Origin: Dillenia suffruticosa
Lineage: Eukaryota > Streptophyta > Magnoliopsida > Dilleniales > Dilleniaceae
Reading direction: 5' to 3'
DNA length: 64,000 bases
Assembly (NCBI GenBank): GCA_033439265.1
Contig: JAVTVX010000004.1
Location: forward strand, 11,793,701 to 11,857,700
Made by a program: the position numbers and the translations under genes. Of this stretch, positions 56,028-64,000 are shown piece by piece. Under the pieces are notes generated by a model. That model searched no databases. It worked only from the letters and a program-made list of their open reading frames with translations, and was not told where the DNA came from. Position 1 is the stretch's first letter. Each line of letters begins with the position of its first letter.

Positions 56028-59000
56028 ATAATAATAATAATAAGAGTAAAAAAAAAACAACAGCGTAGTGTTGCGTTTTGAGCCAAAATATAGCACCCCT
56101 TACCCAAATCAAATTATGGCTTTTAACCATAATCTCTCTCTCTCTCTTCCTCTCTCTCTCTCTCTACCTCTTCCCCTTCCCGCGACCCGCCACCCTTCCT
56201 CGCCCGAATCCGCCGCTCTCTCCGCCGTTGCTCCTCCCCCCCGCGCGAGCGCGCGGCAACGCAAGCTTCCCTGCATGAGCACGAGCGCGCCACAACGTGA
56301 TCCTCCTTGTGCGAGAGCTCCACTGCACGCGACCTTTCGCGAGTGCACCAGCCTGCAGTGCCTCCTTCCTCACATGAGCGCGTGACCTTCCCCAGCGGGG
56401 CATAACTCAAGTGCGAGCGCACACCAGCCCTTTAGCGAGCGTAGCCCGCGAGCCCACTGCGGCCCGTGAAGCCCACTGTGGCCCACAAGCCCGCTATCCT
56501 GCTGACCCGCGAGCCCACGAACCTCTGCGCAGGTAACTGAGTTAGGGTTTTGATCCTAATTTAAGTGTTTATGACATAACTAATAAATATTGTTTTAATA
56601 GGGAGTATTACAGATTTTGGAGTGATTGAGACGACATTCGATGAAAATCTGCACTCTGAGAAAACCCTAGGTGAGAGAAATGCAATCTCTTTAACATTTG
56701 AAATAAATTTTATCGAATTTAGGTTGAAATTTGTATCAAAAGCTATATATATACTCTGAAATATATTAAATTCGAGAAAAATTAGAAAAAATGAGAAATA
56801 TTGGAAATTTGTTCATTGGTGAACCAAATGATTCAAAATTGATGAAATAGGAATCTCAAAAGAAGATTATATACATTAAGGTTGTATTAAATTGGAAAGA
56901 AAAATGAAAAATCCCTTATTAGGCTTTTATTTGATATTAGATTGTGATTATTTGATTAGGAAAATCTTTTGGGAAACTCGAGAAATCAGATTGGATTTGT
57001 TTTGAAAATAGGGAGTGACCATTCTCTCTAGAAAAGTGATTGGGACCCTAATTTGTTGCATAAAATAGTGAACTTGTTTTTCTGCTGTATTTTTAATAAA
57101 ACATACTTTCGATATGCATTGACTTGACGTATGATATTAAATTTCAAAATTTGTTTTGTGACATTTGGAGTGTCGTAAATTTATGCTTCCGATGACTATG
57201 CATCCATGGTTTGAAATGAATCAATGTCGTGCCATTATTTGAGAACTAAAATACTTTCTACTCTACCATTGCATTGGCATGTTGATTTAAAATGATTTGA
57301 TGAAATGTATCGGCACACGAATTTGAAATGTTTTGATAAACTATGCGGGTTGGATGTCTGCTAGTTATGTGATGTTTGCGAAATGATTGGTGCTTGTGTA
57401 TGATTAATGACTATAGTCATTCCTCCCACGGCGCGACCCGACGAGGTAACGTGGATGAGGGTTGGATTATATTTGGCGGGAGAGACAGACGTGTCTTCCT
57501 CTGCGGTAGGTCGGGCTATATCCGGTTGTACCCCGGTGGGACACAACCCAACACCAATGAAGGGAGTATGTTTTGAAACATAATGGAAAAACCCTGGCGG
57601 GCTTTCGTCTGGGTTTCAGCCAACCTGAGACGGTCGATGGAATCCCAGCATTTTCTGAAAAATATGTTTGATACGAATGCATATATGTATGATATCGTGT
57701 AATTTATTAAATGAGTTCATATTTCGGTACATATTATGTTTCGTTGCAAATTATGAATTTTTCCTTACGAAAAATGTTATTTGATACTTCAATGGTTCAT
57801 CTACACTATTTATACTTGATATTAACCCCCTCACTCACTAGATATCTTCCCTGATACTCACCCCTCTCTTCTCTTTTCTCAAACAGGATTACTGTGATAA
57901 AGCGACATTAAAGGTTCTAAAAGTTTTTGATAGTTTCGGTGGATTTGATATTTACTGTGGTGAGCTCTAAGTTAAATTTGAAAGATGAGTTTATTACTTT
58001 ATTTTGACCCTGCGAGATCTTGATATTGAGATCCGTAGTGGCCGTATATATATTTATGGGATGACTGTATGAATAATGGATATTTATTCGTGAAACTCTC
58101 GTGTAGATTCATTTCATTTGCATTGAGATACTTGTAAATATTTGAAATGTTAACTTGGGAAATTTGTTGTACATTTTATAAAAATATTTAGGATCGCTCG
58201 GTGTGGCGGCTGCTCATACTCTAGTTGGGCATGTCAGTAGAGATCTGTGGCTAGAACTGTTAGAAATTTTATAAATTTGCGTTGTTTTGGATGTTTGTGG
58301 TAGGATTTGTTGATTTTGGAGAGGTTGGGATGACCATTTGTTTATTTAACATGTTGATTTTGAATATACATGTCAAATTGTACATGGGAGACCTCCGAAA
58401 TATGAAGAGATTCTGTCCGATTTTCTGTAAAATACAGTCGGCATCCAGGATAACGGGCGGCTGCTCACGAACCCGGTTTGGGGCGTGACAAAGAAACAAC
58501 TAAGAAATGTTGACCTATCTATATATAAGTTGAATGTTGCTCTAAATTGGACGACCTAAGGCACTAAAATTGGTCGACACAACAAGTAAAGTCAATTTGA
58601 AATCTATGATGTCAACTCAACCGACACTTAGATCAACACAACAGAAGATGTAATTCGACCTACACTCACTGAATAAATTGAATGTCGATTTAGAAATATA
58701 TATGTCGACCCTAGCTGTCCTTGCCAAGAGAAAACAGTTTATCAAATCGACCTTATGTTTGAATAAGTCCATGAGAACTCTAAAATCGATTAACATATTC
58801 GGAAAATAAATCGACTCCATTACTTCACATTCAGGAATTTCAAAACACATGTCGACCCCATGTTAAAAACAAGTAGACACTTCATGTTTACAATTTATAA
58901 AATTCAAAACTAAGTCGACTCTTAACTGACACTAAGTTGACCTGTGAGAAACAAAATTCAAACCTGAAAAATTAAAATTGTCAAACACAACGATAACATA

Positions 59001-59816
59001 TCTTTGTATAATTAATAAGTTGTTTGTGAGGGCTAATGTTAATGTGCAACAATAGTAAAAGAAAATCACTTCATTGGCTAAGGGATGAACAAGTAGAAAA
59101 GAGAAAGCATGAAAGAGGGTGTTGTCTGTAGAAATTGAGGAATGACTAAAAACATTTAATGTAGCCGGTAAACAACATTAATGACAAGCATTCGACTTTA
59201 TCCACCTCCACAACGGCTCTCTTCTATTCATTTATAAATATTGAAATGAAGAAAAAGCTGAGGTTAATACTTTTTTATGAATTGAAAGACAAAAATTTAC
59301 TACACAATCATTGCTCTAAATACCCTGTTTCAGAAAAACCACACTTTCTTTTTATTTCAATATCCTTTTTTGAGTGCAATTCTTTTGTAAATTCATAGAT
59401 AGTCATATCTGAAGATTAGAGCCTCACTATCTAACACATTCATCTTCCTATATACAAATATTTTTAAAGACTGATGATAAATTCATGGTCTAAGGTTTAG
59501 AGAGAAAAAGAGTCAACTTGATTAAGGTTGAAGGATAAGTGTTTGAGTATAAACATAGTAACAGTTTAACTTAAACCATTAATTAAGTTTGTATTATTGT
59601 GATAATAATAAAAAATTCAAGAGAATGTCTTGGAGTAGACGTATACCACGTTTAGTGAAAACACTAAAAAATCGTGTGTGCTTTGTTTTAAATTTCTTTG
59701 CAAATTTTAATTCTATTTACTTTGTTTTATCAACACTTTTGAAATTATTCCTAACTTTGAAATTAGTGCAGTAACAATTCAATTAAATCTATTCATCCTC
59801 CTTGAAATTTCTTTCA
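55163..59816. mobile_element. Solo LTR inserted in gypsy-2 (about 1.86 kb, itself split)
   Basis: Flanked by ATCAT (55158-55162) and ATCAC (59817-59821). Removing it with one duplicate restores the gypsy-2 reading MLxILHDHLAKTQN across the joint, which aligns with MLQILKDHLAQAQN in gypsy-1, so both borders are firm. It starts TATTGCAATATTGAG (likely TG changed to TA) and ends TTTCA, with no retroelement genes. The ends resemble the LTR style of large Maximus/SIRE copia elements; this family call is inference. After removal of the inner LTR it is about 1.86 kb and is rich in TCGAC motifs. Confidence 0.7.
55706..58490 (+). mobile_element. Solo long LTR nested in the 55163-59816 insertion, 2785 bp
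   Basis: Begins TGTAACACGACACTCCG and ends GGGGCGTGACA. Flanked by AAAAA (55701-55705) and AAGAA (58491-58495), a duplication with one mismatch. TCGAC-rich sequence of the host insertion resumes on both sides. Inside are (TA)n tracts, a CT repeat (56131-56165), a GC-rich block (56160-56530) and a TACTCACCCC motif near 57857. Small open frames in the GC-rich block are not genes. Same LTR style as 49672-52406. Confidence 0.75.
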
Positions 59817-60302
59817 ATCACTTAGCTAAAACTCAGAACAAAATGAAGGTGCTAATCGAAATTGATTTGAAAGAGAGTTCGAAGTAGACAATTTGGTCTA
59901 CCTTAAATTGCAACCCCATAATAACAATCTGTAGAGTTTAGAAGCCAACTTAAACTATCTTCAAAATTTTATGACCCACTCTCAATATTAGCTAAAGTGG
60001 GTAAAATAGCTTATAGGTCACAACTGTTATAAAGATTGAAAATCTATTATATTTTCTATTTTTCCCTACTTAAGAAGATTGGTTCTGCACAAGAGACTAT
60101 ACCTACTTTGCCTTTAGTGGATTTTGGCAAACAAATCAGGGTCGAACTAGAAACAATTATAAGGATAGGTGATTTTGAGAAACAATAAGCCTATCACTCA
60201 ATGTTCTAGAAGAATCAACATGGGTGGATATGAGTTTCATTAAAGCCTAGTTTCCCACTTTTTATTCTTGAGGACAAGGAAATCCTTAATGAGAACGGAA
60301 AT

Positions 60303-61440
60303 TATAATAGCTAGCAAAGAGAATTTCAAAATTAACGGCTAGTTTTCTAACAACCTAAACTATTTTAATTAATTTAATAGTTAGCTCCAATTGTAACGAT
60401 TAATTAGTTGAATTAGTTAAATTAGTTGAGCAACTAATCTACCGATTTGTACAAATAGCTTGAAGATCAGAAGAAATGCAAGAAATGGATTCTTAGTGTT
60501 CTTCTCTCTCTAACTCTTTTTCTATTTCTCTCTCCAATCTTCTCTCATTTTCCTCTTTTTCTAATCTCCCAATACATCTCTTTTTAATACCCTTCATATC
60601 TCCCATCCTTAACATCAGCTATAATGAATCCAGACTACTTTGCTCCTACCATCCTCTATTTCCCTCCTGCTATGTTTTCTCTTTCAAATTATAATATTGA
60701 GTTGTTCGGCATCAACTCAATTTTGCGAGTTGGGTCGTGATTGGGACATATGTTTAGTTTAAAAAGAGAAATTGAATTTAGGTTTTCCAGGGGGAGAATT
60801 AAAAATCATTATGTTTAGAGAGATAAAATTTAAAATAATTAAAGTTTTTTTAAGAAAGGATAATTAAATATTTTTAGTTTAAAGAAAAAAAATAAAAATT
60901 GATTTCTTCTTAGAGAGAGAAAATTCTAATTTAATTTAAAAAGAAAAAATTTAAAATCAATATTTTAAGGATACAAAAATTTAAATATTTTTAAAGCGCT
61001 TGGTTTTGGAGAGATAAGAACTAATTTTATAATTTTTTAATCAGCTCATATTCAAAACTAATATGTTTATAGAGAGAAAATATAATTTAAGAGAAAAAAT
61101 TAATGTGATAATTTTAAATAGAAAAGAAATAACTTTTTTGAGAGAAACAAATAAAAGAAAAATGTTTTTAGAGACATAGTATGTAAAATAAATTAATACT
61201 TTTATAATAGAAAACATTACTACGTTTATTTGGACGAAGGATATAAAAAATATATGTACATCATATACTATATGTTGAGTTAACATATATTTTTTATTTG
61301 TATAATATATTTATTATATTTTTCTTGGCTTTTCGATGTGTTTCCGCTCATGAGTGCCTTGGTTAATGATAGTATATATCTCAAGAAATTAGGATCCGAC
61401 CCGAAATCCATGACTAAGAAGCAACCCGTAACCGTTTCCG
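60303..61440. other. AT-rich upstream region of the coatomer beta gene
   Basis: The first few hundred bases may be the gypsy-2 3' LTR (CT-rich part at 60500-60600). The rest is A/T-rich with no coding sequence. Confidence 0.45.
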
Positions 61441-61489
61441 TAACACTAACACGAGCAACTCATATGTAAGCTGGTCCGTCATTGTTCGA

Positions 61490-61505
61490 ATTGAAAATAA
61501 ATAAC
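61490..61505 (+). promoter_or_regulatory. Possible TATA box of the coatomer beta gene
   Basis: TTGAAAATAAATAACC lies about 40 bp ahead of the CT-rich leader. The transcription start is not known, so this is a tentative core promoter. Confidence 0.35.
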
Positions 61506-61529
61506 CCTTTCTCCGATTTGCGTCTTTAG

Positions 61530-61557
61530 ATCTGCTTCTCCATTTCCACACACACAC

Positions 61558-61588
<31 letters not shown>

Positions 61589-61882
61589 AAAATTCTAGCA
61601 GAGTCGTCTTGAATTCCCTCGGCAGATCAATCTCGAATCCTAACAGGTACGTTCTCCTCTCTCTCTCTCTCTCTCTCTCTATCTCCCTGCACTCGTAAAT
61701 TAGGTCTCAATTCAATGTCCTATTCAATTTGATCTGAGAGAGAGAGAGAGAGAGAGAGAATTGTGGTGCTTTGTTTTGAGATCTAACTAGATCCATAATT
61801 GTGGTGTTACTCTTCTTTCCAGATCTGATTTTAGAGTGAGAGAAAGCAAATAAGAGCAGAGAGACCGAGATATTGAACAAAA
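61530..61882 (+). promoter_or_regulatory. Coatomer beta 5' UTR with an intron
   Basis: The leader includes CA/CT repeats (61550-61585). A donor CTAACAG/GTACGT at 61646/61647 and an acceptor CTTTCCAG/ATCTG at 61822/61823 define a 176-bp 5' UTR intron. The intron carries a CT repeat (61658-61681) and a GA repeat (61735-61760) that are complementary. Confidence 0.7.
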
Positions 61883-63931
61883 ATGGAGAAATCGTGCACT
61901 TTGTTGGTTCATTTCGACAAAGGCACACCTGCACTCGCCAACGAGATCAAAGAAGCCCTAGAAGGCAACGATGTTCCTGCCAAAGTCGACGCCATGAAGA
62001 AGGCTGTCATGCTTCTTCTCAATGGCGAAACCATTCCTCAGCTCTTCATCACTATTGTTCGCTATGTTTTGCCCTCTGAAGACCACACCATTCAGAAACT
62101 CTTGCTTCTCTACCTGGAGATCATTGAGAAGACCGATGCTCGTGGTCGTGTTTTGCCTGAGATGATCTTGATCTGTCAGAATCTTAGGAACAATCTTCAA
62201 CATCCCAATGAGTACATTCGCGGAGTCACTCTCAGATTCCTCTGCCGATTGAACGAGACCGAGATTATTGAGCCCTTGATCCCTTCTGTTTTGTCTAATT
62301 TAGAGCATCGCCACCCATTTGTTCGACGAAATGCCATATTGGCTGTGATGTCCATTTACAAGCTCCCACAAGGCGAACATATGCTGGCCGATGCACCGGA
62401 GACCATTGAGAAGGCTTTATCCACAGAACAGGACCCATCTGCCAAGAGAAATGCGTTCTTGATGTTGTTTACTTGTGCACAGGACAAGGCCTTGAATTTC
62501 TTGTTTACCCATATTGACAGGATTTCGGATTGGGGTGAGCAGCTTCAGATGGTGGTGTTGGAGTTGATTCGTAAGGTTTGTCGAACAAATCGGGGTGAAA
62601 AAGGGAAGTACATTAAGATTATCATTTCTCTGTTGAATGCGCCTTCCACTGCTGTGATATATGAATGTGCAGGGACGCTTGTGTCTCTCTCATCTGCCCC
62701 AACTGCTATAAGGGCAGCTGCAAATACCTATTGCCAGCTGTTATTGTCCCAGAGCGATAACAATGTGAAGCTTATTGTACTCGATAGGCTCAACGAGCTC
62801 AAAACTTCTCACCGGGACATAATGGTTGAAATGATTATGGATGTGCTTAGGGCACTGTCGAGCCCGAATCTTGATATTCGTAGGAAGACTGTTGATATTG
62901 CCTTGGAGTTGATTACTCCAAGGAATATTGATGAAGTTGTTCTTACTCTGAAGAAGGAAGTTGTTAAGACCCAAAGTGGAGAGCTTGAGAAGAATGGGGA
63001 GTACCGGCAGATGCTTGTCCAAGCCATCCATTCATGTGCAATTAAATTTCCAGAGGTTGCAAGCACTGTTGTTCATCTTTTGATGGACTTTTTGGGCGAC
63101 AGCAATGTTGCTTCGGCTATGGATGTGGTTGTTTTTGTGCGGGAGATCATTGAAACAAACCCCAAATTGCGGGTTTCAATAATTACAAGGCTGTTGGACA
63201 CCTTTTACCAGATCCGCGCTGCAAGGGTTTGCTCTTGTGCTCTTTGGATCATCGGAGAGTATTGCCTTTCGCTCTCCGAAGTTGAGTGTGGGATTGCAAC
63301 CATCAAGCAATGTCTTGGGGATCTCCCATTTTACACAGCCGTAGAAGAGGGGGATTCGACTGAGGCTTCAAAAGCATCTCAGCAAGTGAATGCCATCACT
63401 GTATCTTCTAGAAGACCTGCTATACTTGCAGATGGGACATATGCCACTCAGAGTGCAGCTTCGGAAACTGCTCTGTCTCCACCAGCCCTTGTCCAAGGAT
63501 CCTTGGCTTCTACTGGAAATCTAAGATCATTGATTCTAACCGGTGACTTTTTCCTTGGCGCTGTTGTGGCATGCACGCTGACTAAGCTTATTTTGAGGTT
63601 GGAAGAGGTTCAGCCTTCAAAAAGCGAAGTGAACAAAGCATCCACTCAGGCTTTGCTAACTATGGTTTCAATGCTTCAGTTGGGAGAGTCATCATTTCTC
63701 CCTCACCCTATCGATAATGACTCTCGGGATAGGATTGTGCTCTGTATAAGATTGCTTTGCAACACTGGCGATGAGATCCGCAAAATTTGGTTGCAGTCTT
63801 GCAGACAGAGTTTTGTTAAAATGCTTGCAGATAAGCAATTCCGTGAAACTGAGGAAATAAAAGCAAAGGCTCAGATATCTCATGCTCAACCTGATGATCT
63901 TATTGACTTCTACCATTTGAAGAGTAGAAAG
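61883..63931 (+). CDS. Coatomer subunit beta (beta-COP), N-terminal 683 residues, partial at window edge
   Basis: A single uninterrupted exon from ATG at 61883 (MEKSCTLLVHFDKGTPALAN) to a GTGAG donor after DFYHLKSRK at 63931. Beta-COP is a core of the COPI coat that forms retrograde Golgi-to-ER vesicles in the cytosol. The reading shows the N-terminal adaptin-type alpha-solenoid (KKAVMLLLNGETIPQLFITI, HPFVRRNAILAVMSIYKLPQ, CALWIIGEYCLS) and the linker with SSRRPAILADGTYATQSAA. Plant beta-COP has about 950 residues, so roughly 270 (linker and appendage domain) lie beyond the window. No lesion seen. The start context AAAATGG is good, and no longer upstream frame competes. It is convergent with none of the minus-strand genes. 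Confidence 0.95.
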
Positions 63932-64000
63932 GTGAGATTTTACTTTTGTTCATTATCCTTATATTTTATAGCTGGACAAGGATGTGGATACTTTGCTCGT
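63932..64000 (+). other. Start of a coatomer beta intron
   Basis: Begins GTGAGATTTTAC after the SRK codons. The next expected residues of the family (from memory, GM...) are not encoded here, supporting an intron that runs past the window end. Confidence 0.7.

Larger units (their letters stand above)
53690..60302 (+). mobile_element. Gypsy-2: old chromodomain gypsy remnant split by a nested insertion
   Basis: Coding remnants at 53690-55162 and 59817-60275 match successive parts of the gypsy-1 polyprotein. Left part: RT end (FVRNYGV), RNase H (QQLKTGMSTTPVMRLPNF, LGPKSQELSIYKKEL, QHKWFTKLLGLHYEIEYKN) and integrase (TIKVAQLFVDCVFKLHELP, LETLYGYKLKTISMGPF). Right part: HLAKTQNKMKV, then a worn EESTW-VDMSFIKA chromodomain-like end and the CTTGAGGACAAGGA box also found in gypsy-1. 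A 3' LTR may start near 60303 (TATAATAGC, possibly TG changed to TA). Many stops. The 5' half is missing. Confidence 0.82.

Noticed and set aside
56068-56422. Several overlapping open frames, rich in Arg, Ala and Pro
   Set aside because: They arise from a GC-rich, repetitive block and a CT repeat inside a solo LTR, in all frames and both strands.
1-64000. tRNA, rRNA or other structural RNA genes
   Set aside because: No cloverleaf with both promoter boxes and acceptor stem was recognised; the only pol III-like boxes belong to the two SINE copies. A covariance-model scan was not possible here.

Overview
The window is nuclear DNA of a flowering plant, most likely a dicot. The evidence is spliced genes with GT-AG introns, plant-type coatomer beta (COPB), NDC80 and NUDX3/DPP III sequences, several Ty1/copia and Ty3/gypsy elements, a pol III (tRNA-like) SINE, MITE-like elements and strongly AT-rich spacers. 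No bacterial, organellar or CRISPR feature was seen. Coordinates come from reading splice signals, terminal repeats and reading frames by eye.

Layout. 1-5215: AT-rich spacer, a fragment of a long gypsy-type LTR, and a deleted copia element (copia-1). 5409-6861: remnant of a NUDX3-like (dipeptidyl peptidase III family) gene. 7980-12850: a 5'-truncated copia on the minus strand (copia-2) carrying a SINE, then a rearranged copia (copia-3) whose gag is present twice. 12851-17569: unclassified repeat debris and a Tourist-like MITE. 17570-21207 (minus): a five-exon Rossmann-fold, ketopantoate-reductase-like gene with an apparent 1-base frameshift. 22135-40281 (minus): the kinetochore gene NDC80 in four exons. 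Its second intron is 15.6 kb and holds a complete chromodomain Ty3/gypsy element (gypsy-1) and a complete copia element (copia-5). Its last exon has an in-frame stop about 57 codons early. 40551-42053: a 1.5-kb foldback (palindromic) element. 42835-47680: an old copia on the minus strand with both LTRs (copia-6). 48301: a second SINE copy. 49672-52406: a solo long LTR. 53690-60302: an old gypsy element (gypsy-2), split by a solo LTR that is itself split by a 2.8-kb solo LTR. 61400-64000: promoter, 5'UTR intron and first 683 codons of coatomer subunit beta, intact and running off the window.

Reading of the locus. Three cellular genes serve unrelated jobs: kinetochore-microtubule attachment, a predicted oxidoreductase, and COPI vesicle coat. 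Only the coatomer gene looks undamaged. NDC80 and its neighbour each carry one lesion in otherwise well conserved coding sequence. That fits either a decaying duplicate segment or base errors in the assembly. Most remaining DNA is retroelement-derived and shows layers of different age: gypsy-1 and copia-5 have LTRs about 3% different, copia-1 about 7-8%, and copia-6 and gypsy-2 are heavily decayed. No new defence or metabolic system was found. The most unusual structures are the frame-verified triple nest at 53690-60302, the 1.5-kb foldback, and the NDC80 intron with an LTR 18 bp from a splice donor.
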